Source: Mogibacterium sp. | Lineage (GTDB): Bacteria > Bacillota > Clostridia > Peptostreptococcales > Anaerovoracaceae | Direction of reading: 5' to 3' | Length of the DNA stretch: 64,000 nucleotides | Assembly: GCA_016775335.1 (NCBI GenBank) | Contig: JAEUGJ010000030.1 | Coordinates: 1 to 64,000 of the forward strand | Shown here: positions 16,960 through 26,685 of the stretch, one piece after another | Numbering within the stretch: the first letter of the stretch is position 1 | How the letters are laid out: every line of letters begins with the position of its first letter | Notes under the pieces: model-generated | Databases searched by the model: none | The model's input: only the letters and a program-made list of their open reading frames with translations | What the model was told of the DNA's origin: nothing | Made by a program: the position numbers and the translations under genes

Positions 16960-18555
16960 CTATTTCTTGTTCTTCGTAGCAACCTTTTCCTGACGAACCT
17001 GAGACAGTGCTTCCAATTCCTTCTCGATATCGAGACGCGGGAAGAGAACCTCTCCCTTCTGCACCTTGCAGCCGTCCATCTGATAGAAGGTAAAAGCATC
17101 CTCCCATTTTGCTTCCACGTCCGCCAGTCCCAGCTGTTCTCTCATGCGCTCCGAGGTGGTGTGCATGTATGGGATAATCAGGATGGAAACGATTCTCAGT
17201 GCTTCTACCAGGTTCCGAAGAACGGTATCTAGCTCTGCCTTCCGCTCCGGATCCTTTGCCAGAATCCACGGGGTCTTCTCGTCGATATACTTATTCGCTC
17301 TGCGAACGATTGCCCAGATTTCATCCAGCGCCATGTTGAACTGGAAGGTATCCATCTTATCTTCCACTCGGTTGCCGGCGGTTGTTGCCAGCTCCTGCAG
17401 CTCTTCGTCAATCTCATCCTTCGTCGTTGCTTCCGGAACCACACCATCGTTGTACTTCATAATCATGGATACGGTTCTGGACAGCAAGTTCCCAAGGTCA
17501 TTGGCCAGATCGTAGTTGAGGCGCTTCAGCATAATCTCATTGGTGTAGACGCCGTCCTGACCGAAGGTGTACTCTCTCAGCAAGAAGTACTTCAGCGCAT
17601 CGATGCCGTAGCGGTCGATGAGGATTTCCGGATCCACTACGTTACCCTTGGACTTGGACATCTTTCCGCCGTCAATCAGCAGCCATCCGTGTCCCAGCAC
17701 CTGCTTCGGCAGCGGTTCCTTCAGGGACATGAGCATTGCCGGCCAAATGATGGAGTGGAAACGCACGATTTCCTTGCCCACCAGGTGGACATCCACCGGC
17801 CAGTACTTTTTGTACAGTTCATCGTCTTCCGAATATCCCAAAGCGGTGATGTAGTTGGATAGCGCATCCAGCCATACGTAAATGACGTGTTCTTCGTCAA
17901 TCGGAACCGGGATTCCCCAGTCGAAAGTGGAACGAGAAATGCAAAGATCTTCCAGACCCTGCTCCACAAAGGAAATCATTTCATTTCTGCGCGCTTCCGG
18001 CTGCAGAAAATCCGGGTTGTTCCGGAAATTATCCAGCAACGCATCGCTGTACTTGGACAGACGGAAGAAGTACGCATCTTCGCTCATCTTCTTCACTTCA
18101 CGACCGCAGTCCGGACACTTGCCGTCTACTAGCTGAGATTCCGGCCAGTAGGATTCACACGGAGTGCAGTACCAGCCTTCGTACTTGCCCTTGTAGATGT
18201 CTCCGTTCTCGTACATCTTCATGAAGATGTTCTGTACTCTCTTGATATGACGCGGCTCCGTGGTCCGAATGAAATCGTCGTAGCTGATTTCCATTTTATC
18301 CCAGAGTCTCAGAATGGTTTCCACCACACCGTCTACGTATTCTTTCGGTGTGACCTGAGCTTCTTCCGCACATTTCTCAATCTTCTGTCCGTGTTCATCC
18401 GTTCCGGTGAGGAAGCGCACATCGTATCCGCTGAGTCTCTTGAACCGAGCCATGGCATCCGCCATTACGGTGCAGTAAGTGTGACCGATATGCAGTTTCG
18501 CACTTGGATAATAAATTGGTGTAGTAATATAATATGTTCCCTTGTATTCCGACAT
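16960..18555 (-). CDS. metG: Methionyl-tRNA synthetase
   Basis: Charges tRNA-Met with methionine. The HIGH box is KLHIGHTY near residue 22 and the KMSKS loop is [11 protein letters not shown] zinc knuckle is built from CTPC and CPDC. The protein is 531 residues from the ATG at 18555 (AGGTTAAGGG upstream; the frame is open further but without family similarity). It ends soon after the anticodon-binding domain and lacks the C-terminal EMAP/Trbp111-like tRNA-binding domain of many bacterial enzymes. A small membrane protein gene precedes it on the same transcript. Confidence 0.96.
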   Translation of the reverse strand: MSEYKGTYYITTPIYYPSAKLHIGHTYCTVMADAMARFKRLSGYDVRFLTGTDEHGQKIEKCAEEAQVTPKEYVDGVVETILRLWDKMEISYDDFIRTTEPRHIKRVQNIFMKMYENGDIYKGKYEGWYCTPCESYWPESQLVDGKCPDCGREVKKMSEDAYFFRLSKYSDALLDNFRNNPDFLQPEARRNEMISFVEQGLEDLCISRSTFDWGIPVPIDEEHVIYVWLDALSNYITALGYSEDDELYKKYWPVDVHLVGKEIVRFHSIIWPAMLMSLKEPLPKQVLGHGWLLIDGGKMSKSKGNVVDPEILIDRYGIDALKYFLLREYTFGQDGVYTNEIMLKRLNYDLANDLGNLLSRTVSMIMKYNDGVVPEATTKDEIDEELQELATTAGNRVEDKMDTFQFNMALDEIWAIVRRANKYIDEKTPWILAKDPERKAELDTVLRNLVEALRIVSILIIPYMHTTSERMREQLGLADVEAKWEDAFTFYQMDGCKVQKGEVLFPRLDIEKELEALSQVRQEKVATKNKK

Positions 18556-18589
18556 TTCCCTTAACCTTTCTATGCTATTTTTTTGGCGA

Positions 18590-18835
18590 TTAGTCGATGA
18601 TGTAATCGTCATCCTCTTCGCCCCAGTCCACATCCGACCAGTCGTCTTCCAGGAAGATTTCGTCAAAAATCTTTTTGGTGGTAACAACCAGAAGTGCACC
18701 TGCCAGCATGCTGACACCGGCAATCCGCATTCCCAGCTTCGCCGCCTTCTTCCGTCTCATTGCTTTTGCAGCCGCAATGTCCTGCTCCGCCATGATCTCT
18801 CTCATCTTCGCTGTATCTCTTTTCTTCAAGGTCAT
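18590..18835 (-). CDS. Small single-pass membrane protein of unknown function
   Basis: An 81-residue protein I do not recognise. It starts with a basic, helical segment rich in Lys, Arg, Met and Ala, has one hydrophobic helix ([18 protein letters not shown], about 34-51) and ends in a very acidic tail (Asp/Glu with two Trp). The ATG at 18835 has a perfect TAAAGGAGG site, so it is surely translated. It heads the metG transcript, 34 bases before metG. The basic-inside rule predicts a cytoplasmic N-terminus and an external acidic tail. No function is proposed. Confidence 0.8.
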   Translation of the reverse strand: MTLKKRDTAKMREIMAEQDIAAAKAMRRKKAAKLGMRIAGVSMLAGALLVVTTKKIFDEIFLEDDWSDVDWGEEDDDYIID

Positions 18836-18885
18836 GATGTACCTCCTTTATGCCACTACTTTTCTGTAGATAAAAACTTAGTCTC

Positions 18886-18914
18886 ATTATACCCAATATG
18901 AACCATTTATTCAA
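18886..18914 (-). promoter_or_regulatory. Promoter of the small membrane protein-metG unit
   Basis: Minus strand: TTGAAT (18909-18914), 17 bp, TATAAT (18886-18891). It lies just after the pepD terminator and about 50 bases before the first start codon. Confidence 0.8.
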
Positions 18915-18946
18915 GGTTTGAACCTGCGGATTTCCATCTACGCTCT

Positions 18947-18973
18947 AAAAAGGAGCTGCGATTTCGCAGCTCC
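18947..18973 (-). terminator. Intrinsic terminator of the pepD pair
   Basis: GGAGCTGCGA (952-961 of this kb) pairs with TCGCAGCTCC (964-973), followed on the minus strand by five T. It closes the pepD transcript. Confidence 0.88.
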
Positions 18974-18991
18974 CACATTGACGAATAATCT

Positions 18992-20452
18992 CTATAAGCG
19001 CTTCAGAACCTCCTGCAGCAGCTTCCAGTACTTCTGCGTGGAGGAAATGCTGAACCATTCTCCCGGCTTGTGCAGTTCCTTGGTTTCCGGTCCGATGGAA
19101 ATCATATCCACCTTCCGGCCCATATTCTGTGCGATAATCCCGCACTCCAGTCCGATGTGACACGGAACACCAATGGCTTCTTCATCAAAGAGATCCCGAT
19201 ACACGTCGATGAACAGCTTCCGAATCGCACTGTCCGGTTCATACGGCCATTCCAGACAGTCGTAATCCTTGTGGCTGCTTCCGCCCACATTTCGTGCCAG
19301 TCGGTCGATATTCAGCACCATAGTTTGATAGATGCTCTCTAAAGAGCTCCGAGTAACAAAGACGAAGGTCACTTTCTCTTCATCCGTGGTCACGCATCCC
19401 AGATTATTGGAAGATTCCACCACGTCCTCTACATCCTGGAACATCCGCAAGATTCCGTTTTCACAGAATACCCCAAAATCAATTACGCCGTCCATGGTCT
19501 TCCGGGCGAACACCTTGGAAACCGCTTCCTCATAAGGCTCAAAGGTTACGGTAATGCCCGGATCGCTCACCCGGTACTCAGCCTTGTAAATATCGTAATA
19601 TTTTTTTACCTCTTCCCGGAAAGTCTCCAGATTCTCGGACGGAATCATCAGAACGGCTTCCGCCTCACGCGGGATGGCATTCCCCGCCATTCCTCCTCGA
19701 ACGTTCGCTACCTCATAATCCCCTTTTCGCTCCAGGGCATCCAGCAGCCGGAACAGAAGTTTGTTGGCATTTCCCCGAACGCGGTGAATATCTCCGCCGG
19801 AGTGGCCTCCCAGAAGTCCGTCGATGCACAGGCGATACGGCACCGATCCTTCCGCCGGCGACGTCCACACAATCGGGATATCTGCGCTGACGGTTGGGCC
19901 TCCCGCACTTCCCACGGTGAACACGCCTTCCGTTCCGGAATCCGTGTTGATAAAGTATTCACCCTTCAGCTGAGATGCATCGAACTTCTCCGCACCGGTC
20001 AGTCCCAGTTCCTCGTCTACGGTCACCAATACCTCCAGCGGCGGATGAGGTGCATCTTCCAATGTCAGAAGCGCCAAGGAAAGAGACAGTCCCAGGCCGT
20101 TATCTGCCCCAAGCGTAGTCTCCTTCGCTGTAATCTTATCCCCCTCTACCGTAATCTGAATCGGATCCTTCATAAAATCGTGATCGGAACCAGGTACCTT
20201 CTCGCACACCATATCCATGTGCGACTGCAAAATCACCGCCGGATGATCTTCCTTTCCCGGCGTGCCCGGCTTACGAATCAGGACATTCCCCATCTCGTCC
20301 TGCACATAATCCAAATTGTACCGCTCCGCAAAATTCACCAGCCACTTGCTAATCTCCTCTTCGTGTCTGGATGCTCTTGGGACCTTGCTGATTTCCTCAA
20401 AAATCTCAAGTACCGCCTCCGGCTCCAATCCCTTCGGAATCATACGTTCCAT
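18992..20452 (-). CDS. pepD: Aminoacyl-histidine dipeptidase PepD, copy 1
   Basis: An M20-family (M20C) metallodipeptidase of 486 residues, splitting dipeptides such as Xaa-His in the cytoplasm. Metal ligands are seen in LQSHMDMVCEK (His, Asp), TLGADNGLGL (bridging Asp) and TVDEELGLTGAEKFD (Glu-Glu), with a later HSGGDIHR lid motif and GLECGIIAQN near the C-terminus. GAAGGAGG precedes the ATG. It is the second of two near-identical-length tandem copies, 27 bases behind copy 2, and has many differences from it, so the duplication is not very recent. Confidence 0.94.
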   Translation of the reverse strand: MERMIPKGLEPEAVLEIFEEISKVPRASRHEEEISKWLVNFAERYNLDYVQDEMGNVLIRKPGTPGKEDHPAVILQSHMDMVCEKVPGSDHDFMKDPIQITVEGDKITAKETTLGADNGLGLSLSLALLTLEDAPHPPLEVLVTVDEELGLTGAEKFDASQLKGEYFINTDSGTEGVFTVGSAGGPTVSADIPIVWTSPAEGSVPYRLCIDGLLGGHSGGDIHRVRGNANKLLFRLLDALERKGDYEVANVRGGMAGNAIPREAEAVLMIPSENLETFREEVKKYYDIYKAEYRVSDPGITVTFEPYEEAVSKVFARKTMDGVIDFGVFCENGILRMFQDVEDVVESSNNLGCVTTDEEKVTFVFVTRSSLESIYQTMVLNIDRLARNVGGSSHKDYDCLEWPYEPDSAIRKLFIDVYRDLFDEEAIGVPCHIGLECGIIAQNMGRKVDMISIGPETKELHKPGEWFSISSTQKYWKLLQEVLKRL

Positions 20453-20479
20453 ACGCCAACCTCCTTCAAATAATCATTT

Positions 20480-21940
20480 CTATAAGCGCTTCAAAACCTC
20501 ATGCAGCAGCTTCCAATATCTCTGTGTGGAGGAGATACTGAACCACTCTCCCGGTTTGTGCAGCTCCTTGGTTTCCGGTCCGATGGAAATCATATCCACC
20601 TTTCGGCCCATGTTCTTTGCGATGATTCCGCACTCCAGACCGGTGTGCACCGGAATGCCCTTCGCCTCCTTGTGGAAGAGTTCCTGATATACTTCGACAA
20701 ACAGATCCCGGATTTCGCTTTCCGGTTCGTACGCCCATTCCAGACAGTCGTAATCCTTGTGGCTGCTTCCCCCGGCATTTCTTGCCAAGCGGTCAATGTT
20801 CAGCACCATCGTTTGATACATGCTTTCTACGAAGCTTCGTGTGACAAAAACAAACGTCACCTTTTCATCATCCGTGGTCACGCACCCCAGGTTATTGGAG
20901 GATTCCACCACGCCCTCCACATCCGGGCACATCCGAAGGATTCCATTTTCACAGAATACACCGAAATCGATCACGCGATCCATCGCTTCCTTGGTGAATA
21001 CCTCAGAAACCTCTTCTTCCCACGGCTCGAATGCAACGGTGAGATCCGGATCGCTCACCCGATACTCCTCTTTGTAAATGCCGCGATATCTTTCCACCTC
21101 ATCCAGGAAGGTCTGCTTGTCTTTTATCGGAATCATCACCACCGCTTCAGCGGAACGGGGAATGGCATTGCCTGCCATGCCTCCCTGTACAGAGGCCAGT
21201 TTCATATCGCCCTTCCGTTCCAGTGCATCCAAGAGTCGGAACAGCAGCTTATTGGCATTGCCCCGGTGGCGGTGAATATCTTCTCCGGAGTGTCCGCCCA
21301 GAAGTCCGTCGATGCTCAGGCGATACGCTCCCTGCTCTGCTTCCGGAGTCTTGCGGGTTACCGGAATATCCGCACTGATGGTCGGACCGCCGGCACTTCC
21401 GGCCACAAAGATTCCTTCATCGGCAGAGTCCATATTGACAAAATAATCTCCGGTCAGCTGCGATGCATCGAATTCCTCTGCGCCGGTGAGACCGATTTCT
21501 TCATCCACGGTCACCAACACTTCCAGCGGCGGATGCGGTGCATCCTCCAAAGTGAGGATTGCCAGCGAAAGAGCCAATCCGATGCCGTTATCCGCACCCA
21601 GAGTGGTCTCCTTTGCCATAATTTTATCTCCCTCCACGGTAATCTGAATCGGATCCTTCAGAAAATCGTGGTCAGAACCCTTTGCCTTTTCACATACCAT
21701 ATCCATGTGGGACTGGAGAATCACCCCCGGATGATTTTCCTTTCCCGGCGTACCGGCTTTGCGAATCAGGACATTTCCCTTCTTATCCTGAACGCGGCTC
21801 AAGTGATACTTATCTGCAAAAGCCACCAGCCAATCGCTGATTTCTTCTTCATGGCCGGAGGCTCTCGGAATCAAGCTGATCTCTTCAAAAATCTCATATA
21901 CCAGTTCCGGCTCAAGCCCCTTCGGAATCATACGCTTCAT
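20480..21940 (-). CDS. pepD: Aminoacyl-histidine dipeptidase PepD, copy 2
   Basis: The upstream paralogue, also 486 residues and colinear with copy 1 throughout. The same M20C metal sites are present (LQSHMDMVCEK, TLGADNGIGL, TVDEEIGLTGAEEFD). All catalytic residues seen in copy 1 are kept, so both are probably active, perhaps with different dipeptide preference. GGAGGA precedes the ATG. A consensus promoter lies about 95 bases upstream and should drive both genes. A decayed third copy lies just beyond that promoter. Confidence 0.94.
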   Translation of the reverse strand: MKRMIPKGLEPELVYEIFEEISLIPRASGHEEEISDWLVAFADKYHLSRVQDKKGNVLIRKAGTPGKENHPGVILQSHMDMVCEKAKGSDHDFLKDPIQITVEGDKIMAKETTLGADNGIGLALSLAILTLEDAPHPPLEVLVTVDEEIGLTGAEEFDASQLTGDYFVNMDSADEGIFVAGSAGGPTISADIPVTRKTPEAEQGAYRLSIDGLLGGHSGEDIHRHRGNANKLLFRLLDALERKGDMKLASVQGGMAGNAIPRSAEAVVMIPIKDKQTFLDEVERYRGIYKEEYRVSDPDLTVAFEPWEEEVSEVFTKEAMDRVIDFGVFCENGILRMCPDVEGVVESSNNLGCVTTDDEKVTFVFVTRSFVESMYQTMVLNIDRLARNAGGSSHKDYDCLEWAYEPESEIRDLFVEVYQELFHKEAKGIPVHTGLECGIIAKNMGRKVDMISIGPETKELHKPGEWFSISSTQRYWKLLHEVLKRL

Positions 21941-22022
21941 ATTTCTACTCCTCCAAAATTACTTTTACTACTCCCCCTGCGCCCGCTTTGGTTCTGCACA
22001 GGGAAACTCTGTTCTATTTTGG

Positions 22023-22061
22023 TACTGACGTCAGTATACCAAAGCGCTTTTTCACTGTCAA
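22023..22061 (-). promoter_or_regulatory. pepD promoter with overlapping palindromic operator
   Basis: Minus strand: a perfect TTGACA (22056-22061), 17 bp, TATACT (22033-22038). A perfect 14-bp palindrome TACTGACGTCAGTA (22023-22036) covers the end of the -10 box and the start site, and TTTGGTA/TACCAAA flank it. A protein bound here would block polymerase, so repression is likely. The regulator is not known. Confidence 0.75.
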
Positions 22062-22118
22062 TTATTTTTAGCACATAAAAGGAGAAACCGCACAGCAGCA
22101 GCTCCTCCTTGATTTCCA

Positions 22119-22272
22119 CTATAAACGATTTAACACTTCCAGCAGCAGCTTTCAGCGTCAGAATGCCAGCGAATACGCCAATCCAAGCGCATTGTCCGCA
22201 CCCAAAGTGATCTCCTTCGCCACAATCTTATCTCCCTCCACGGAAATACAAATGGGCTATCTTCTTTGCACA
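22119..22272 (-). pseudogene. Remnant of a third pepD copy with an internal deletion
   Basis: Two separate pieces of PepD are joined here. Minus strand, bases just above 22119 read KLLLEVLNRL and stop, matching the C-terminal end of the intact copies (KLLxEVLKRL). Directly upstream, another frame reads ISVEGDKIVAKEITLGADN then ALGLAYSLAF, matching the metal-site region (ITVEGDKI-AKETTLGADN). About 360 codons between these parts, and nearly all of the N-terminus, are gone, and the frames disagree. It lies between the pepD promoter and the ABC transporter. Confidence 0.85.
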
Positions 22273-22286
22273 TTGTGTTTCTCCAA

Positions 22287-23039
22287 TCACATCCTGCGGA
22301 CAATTTCATGATAGAATTCGTTCCGGCTTCCGTTATTTCGCAGCGGTTCGTCCAGCACACCTTTATCGGAAAGATGATAGAACACCTGGCTGCGAGCTGC
22401 TAAACGCGGATTATGAGTTACCAGAACAATAGATTTATTCAGCTCTTTGTTGATTCGATCCAAGAGGGATGCCACCAAGGCTTCCGATTCACCGTCCAGA
22501 TTCCCGGTAGGTTCATCCGCAAGGATCAAATCCGGATCGTTTATCAGAGCTCTCACGATGGCAACTCGCTGTTTTTCACCACCAGACAATTCACTCGGGT
22601 ATATTTTGAGCAAATCTTGAGACAAACCTAATGATTGGGTCAATTCCACGGTACGCTCATACACCTCTTCCTTAGATTTCTTTTCCAGAAATCCCGCTAT
22701 CATAATATTGTTCAAGGCGGAAATGCTCTCAATTAATTCAAAGTTTTGGAAAATAAAACCAACCCTCCGTCTTCGAATATCCGCAAGTTCATCCTTCCAC
22801 AAATCCTCGACGTTTTTTCCTTCAAAGAAAAGCGTTCCTTCACTGGGCGGAATCAAAAGCCCCAAGATGTTCAGCAATGTGCTTTTCCCGCTTCCGGATC
22901 TTCCCATAATGGAAATGTATTCTCCCGGATATACACTCAGATTCACACCCCTTAACACCTGCTTCTCGTTCCGTTCAGGATTTCCGTCTCTGCAGTGAAA
23001 CGCTTTCTTTACCCCCTCTGCTTGTACGATTGCATCCAT
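22287..23039 (-). CDS. ABC transporter ATP-binding protein (MacB/LolD-like)
   Basis: A 250-residue ATPase subunit. Walker A is GRSGSGKST, the signature is LSGGEKQRVAIVRAL and Walker B is LILADEPTGNLD, as in the MacB/LolD/FtsE class that powers FtsX-type permeases. It overlaps the end of the large permease gene by 31 bases and has AAAGGGGG before its ATG, so the two subunits are translated together. Such exporters often handle peptides or antibiotics, but the substrate cannot be told. Confidence 0.92.
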   Translation of the reverse strand: MDAIVQAEGVKKAFHCRDGNPERNEKQVLRGVNLSVYPGEYISIMGRSGSGKSTLLNILGLLIPPSEGTLFFEGKNVEDLWKDELADIRRRRVGFIFQNFELIESISALNNIMIAGFLEKKSKEEVYERTVELTQSLGLSQDLLKIYPSELSGGEKQRVAIVRALINDPDLILADEPTGNLDGESEALVASLLDRINKELNKSIVLVTHNPRLAARSQVFYHLSDKGVLDEPLRNNGSRNEFYHEIVRRM

Positions 23040-25579
23040 TTTGCAGCCCCCTTTCCGGCCGTTACCGTAACTCTACGATAAATAGAGTGATATGCATATA
23101 TCAGGAACCCAATCTGAATCACTAGCATCGTTCCCCAATACGGAACTCCTCGAATCAATATATTTTGAATTGTACCCGCGCCAATCCCACGAAGGTATAT
23201 TATCTCTGTCGAGTAAGCAATTGCGAGCAACGCAGAAGTCAGGATTGGAGGAAATCCACAAAGAATGATTTCCCTACGTAAAATGCCGCGCTTCATCTTT
23301 TCCGATATTCCAAGTTTTCGCAAGATGCGATATTTACTCAACGACTGACTTTTTATGAATTCAACATACGTCATCCAAACCAAAACCAGGCAGATGAGCA
23401 TCATTATAATCTCATGCATCAGCATTGTTTTCTGAAAATACCTTTCTGATTGGATATCCTTCAATAATTGTTTTCGACCGTAATAGGATCGAATCTCCGA
23501 ATCGAAAGAGGCATCCTTTTGATTCTTTTTAGCGACTCGCTGCAATAGATTCTCTATATCGGTATAACGGCCGCTTTTGCTGTTAATTAAATACAGGGAT
23601 GAAGGTCCTTCCGCTTTTCGGTTTTTATAAAAGTAATCATTCGAAAAAACCACCAAGTTTTCCTGGTCCCCTCGATTCAACATTCCAATTATATTCTGTG
23701 ATACTTCAGTTTGAACATTTCTCGGAGGATATAACTTTTCTCGATCCGGAACAACGTAATACCGAAGCGGCTGCCCTATTCGCAAATATGGCTTTTTACG
23801 AAAGAGATAATAATCAATCGGATGAGTTTTCTGGACACAATCCTGTTGATAAGAAATCAATATCTTACCTGTTGCTAAGGCATTTGTCCCGGTTGGCACT
23901 CCTCGTCTGTGGCACAATGCGACATACGAGGACCAGGATATTCCAATATTCTGTCCCTGAGGCCAAAGTACTCCTTGGAATTTATTTGCCGCAACATCCT
24001 TCCACTTGTACGGCGCACCCTCCACGGATGTAACGCGGACCATCGGAATCTGATGCAGCTCCTTGCTGTATTCTTTTACTCGATGATATATTTCATCATC
24101 ATCCTTATACCCGAACGCCACGAAGTCATACGGCACTAAGTCTGCACTGCTTTTAATCCTGCCATTCATAATCTCCATCTGAAGTATCGGCACCGCAAGC
24201 GTGGATACAAGAGCAATGATAACAATTATGTTCCCCGTAATTTTGTGGAACGAATACGTCCAAACGCTTCGCGATAGGCTCCGAGCTCGGCGATATCCTT
24301 TGACTTCCGATTTTCGGACAATAACAGCGGAAACTGCAAATACAAACATTAGTCCGCCAAGAATTTGTTCGGCATACAACCAAATGTTCTCTGCGTTTCT
24401 TCTTTGAGTGAAAAGCAGTATTCCCGATCCATAAATAACTATCCCCGCTATCAACAGAATTGCGTTCGCTCGATTGGATGGGATTGATTCATTTCCTCTG
24501 TTAATCAGATTATAGTACCTTTTCTTCACCGCTTTATAGTAGCAGTATAATACGGTTATCAGGAATATCACCCCTATAATCAATGCAGTGATAATAATGG
24601 CAGAAACCGTAATCGTTGCCGTCAAAGCTTCCCCAACTCCATCCGAAATCTTCCGAACAATCCAGTATAATTCCAGTATTCCGATAATTATTCCAAAGAA
24701 AAGAGAGAGTACAAAACATCCCAGCATCTCAATTGACCAGTTGAGACGAATTAATCCTTCCCTTGCCCCAAACTTAATCATTCGGTCATCTAAAGAGCTT
24801 CTTCCGGACAATTCTCGAGATACGGCAAGTCCGATTACCATCATATCCAAAACGCAAGCAATACCCAATGCGGATTTCAAGTCTGCTTCCAAACCGTTTC
24901 CAAGAAGCAGCACCTCCGCCGAATGAATTTCCTGCATTGTTTGTTTTAACGCCAATACCGAAAATGTATAAGCTGTTGCAGCACTTCCGGTTAACACTGT
25001 AAGGACTCTGCTTTTTTTCCCACCATCCACAGATGCCAACATCAACGACTGCGTTCTCCATGAATATTTTCCCGGGAAAGATAACCGTTCTTTCCGTTCC
25101 TTTTTTTCTCGCCGTTCCTTTTCCCTTAGCTCTCGATTTTTTCGGGTAAGTAAACGATATTCTTCCATAAAACGGTTCACCAGAAAATCGGCCAGTGCCA
25201 GAACCGGTCCACCAATAGCAAATATCGTAGGCTGATATCCTTCAAAAGAAAAATATAACGCCATATACACCCATTCCAAGCTGTACACCGTCCAGCTTAT
25301 GATTCCGATTCGGCCGCGAAACGCTTGAATCAGAAACTTCATACCGGCCACGATGCCTGCCGCAAACGGAACCGTCAAAGTAATCACGGCTGGATATATA
25401 AAGGAATCTGAACCTGCAAAAGACGAAATTCCACCGGCATTCTTCACCGCACAATAAAACCCGATTATCGTATAGGTTTTATTGCGATAAACCAGCCAAG
25501 GACAGAATATCCCAATAAACATCATTGCGGTTATCACCATGCTGATGCGATATAATCTGCGTTCTTTGCCGTTCTTCAT
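23009..25579 (-). CDS. Large ABC transporter permease (FtsX-like)
   Basis: An 856-residue polytopic membrane protein. Hydrophobic segments are clustered in three places: the N-terminal ~120 residues, a middle block (about 200-450) and the last ~130 residues. A large, less hydrophobic region (about 480-720), probably external, separates the last two, as in MacB/BceB-type permeases. The C-terminal block (HEIIMMLICLVLVWMTYVEF and following) resembles an FtsX domain. It is encoded between a HAAS-type membrane protein and its ATPase and is controlled with them by a PadR regulator. Family assignment rests mainly on layout. Confidence 0.8.
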   Translation of the reverse strand: MKNGKERRLYRISMVITAMMFIGIFCPWLVYRNKTYTIIGFYCAVKNAGGISSFAGSDSFIYPAVITLTVPFAAGIVAGMKFLIQAFRGRIGIISWTVYSLEWVYMALYFSFEGYQPTIFAIGGPVLALADFLVNRFMEEYRLLTRKNRELREKERREKKERKERLSFPGKYSWRTQSLMLASVDGGKKSRVLTVLTGSAATAYTFSVLALKQTMQEIHSAEVLLLGNGLEADLKSALGIACVLDMMVIGLAVSRELSGRSSLDDRMIKFGAREGLIRLNWSIEMLGCFVLSLFFGIIIGILELYWIVRKISDGVGEALTATITVSAIIITALIIGVIFLITVLYCYYKAVKKRYYNLINRGNESIPSNRANAILLIAGIVIYGSGILLFTQRRNAENIWLYAEQILGGLMFVFAVSAVIVRKSEVKGYRRARSLSRSVWTYSFHKITGNIIVIIALVSTLAVPILQMEIMNGRIKSSADLVPYDFVAFGYKDDDEIYHRVKEYSKELHQIPMVRVTSVEGAPYKWKDVAANKFQGVLWPQGQNIGISWSSYVALCHRRGVPTGTNALATGKILISYQQDCVQKTHPIDYYLFRKKPYLRIGQPLRYYVVPDREKLYPPRNVQTEVSQNIIGMLNRGDQENLVVFSNDYFYKNRKAEGPSSLYLINSKSGRYTDIENLLQRVAKKNQKDASFDSEIRSYYGRKQLLKDIQSERYFQKTMLMHEIIMMLICLVLVWMTYVEFIKSQSLSKYRILRKLGISEKMKRGILRREIILCGFPPILTSALLAIAYSTEIIYLRGIGAGTIQNILIRGVPYWGTMLVIQIGFLIYAYHSIYRRVTVTAGKGAAKWMQSYKQRG

Positions 25580-25594
25580 AGCTGCGCCCCCTTT

Positions 25595-26389
25595 TTAAGG
25601 AATTCTCTTTACAATTAACCGATACCCTTCGATTCCTACAACTACGACTCGATTTCCCCGAGAAGCATTCTCGTAAGTAACTACACGCTTTTTCTTCCCA
25701 TCAATTTCTGCAATTCCATAACATCCTTTAATCGTGTAAATTTGTCCGGTGGAAAAAATATACTTGCGCTCAAATTGAACTCGGATCTTTTCCATCTTCT
25801 TTTTAACGAATATCATCATGAATGATATTCCCACACACAATTCAAAAGTATGCAGCACGGAAAGATTCATAATCGCCAATGCAATCAAATTCTGAATTGC
25901 AGAATTTACATTAAAACCACCTACGCCGTACAGAAAAGGAAGTTCGTTCAATTCTTCCCAGCAAAAGGTAACTCCGGCAACTATCATCAACAGGATTCCG
26001 ACAATTCGGCTTACTTCTGTATCGAAGAAGAACATCAATTGTCCGAAATTTACACCCAAGTTCAAAAAGATCGTGATGAGTATCGTTCCAATCCACAATG
26101 TAAGCATTTTCGCCCAATCGAAATACGGTGCATACACCGAATTGTAACCTTGCGCAATTTCTTCCGGTTGTCCCATATCCTTTAAAGCATAAGAAACAGC
26201 CTTGGAAAATGAGTACCCTTCCGAAATCAATTCCTGCATTTCATCTTCGAGATTATCCTGAAGTTCTTTACGAATCTCTTTTCGTCGATAACGATTGTTT
26301 ACCAATACCAGTATTTGCGCTAAGTACGTATTGATTCGTTCTATTTCCCGTCGATTACTTGATTGACTGCCTTCATATATACTTTCCAT
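25595..26389 (-). CDS. Membrane protein with a HAAS/permease-prefix signalling domain
   Basis: A 264-residue protein. The first ~90 residues form a soluble helical domain (RRKEIRKELQDNLEDEMQ, then EGYSFSKAVSYALKDMGQPEEIAQGY) that matches the HAAS/DUF1700-like domains found next to PadR regulators. Four or more transmembrane helices follow, and the C-terminal ~70 residues look soluble and beta-rich. Such proteins are thought to link membrane state to the PadR regulator or transporter. The start overlaps the padR gene by 49 bases, with AAGGAA before the ATG. Confidence 0.8.
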   Translation of the reverse strand: MESIYEGSQSSNRREIERINTYLAQILVLVNNRYRRKEIRKELQDNLEDEMQELISEGYSFSKAVSYALKDMGQPEEIAQGYNSVYAPYFDWAKMLTLWIGTILITIFLNLGVNFGQLMFFFDTEVSRIVGILLMIVAGVTFCWEELNELPFLYGVGGFNVNSAIQNLIALAIMNLSVLHTFELCVGISFMMIFVKKKMEKIRVQFERKYIFSTGQIYTIKGCYGIAEIDGKKKRVVTYENASRGNRVVVVGIEGYRLIVKRIP

Positions 26390-26661
26390 TGAAGTTCCTT
26401 TTCTTTCACAAAAGCTCTGCCGAGTGCAGTAATGGAGTAATACTTTCTTCTTTTCCCTCCAACTTCCTGTTCGTATGCCTTTAGATATTTCTTTTTCTCG
26501 AGCTGATGCAACAACGGATACAGCGTACCGGTCTTCAAATCGAAAACATTCTCCGAACGCTGCCGCAAAGTTGCAATAATCTCGTATCCATACATATCTT
26601 TTTCATTCAACAGGTTCAATACCAACATCTCCGTATTCCCGGATAACTTATCATTCTTCAT
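26341..26661 (-). CDS. PadR family transcriptional regulator
   Basis: A 106-residue winged-helix repressor. The pattern LNEKDMYGYEIIATLRQRS, TGTLYPLLHQLEKKKYLKAY and GGKRRKYYSITALGRAF is the standard PadR N-terminal domain, with a short C-terminal dimer helix. TAGGAGA precedes the ATG. It is first in the operon with the HAAS protein, permease and ATPase. Two operator-like inverted repeats overlap its own promoter, so it probably represses the operon until a ligand, often a toxic compound, binds. Confidence 0.93.
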   Translation of the reverse strand: MKNDKLSGNTEMLVLNLLNEKDMYGYEIIATLRQRSENVFDLKTGTLYPLLHQLEKKKYLKAYEQEVGGKRRKYYSITALGRAFVKEKELQWKVYMKAVNQVIDGK

Positions 26662-26685
26662 ATCATTCTCCTAAACTGCTTTATA

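Noticed and set aside
18555..18590. T-box leader before metG
   Set aside because: The gap is only 34 bases and the small membrane protein gene precedes it; no T-box sequence occurs.
20501..22078. Long plus-strand open frame opposite pepD copy 2
   Set aside because: It has no family match and runs across the pepD promoter; the dipeptidase on the other strand is certain.
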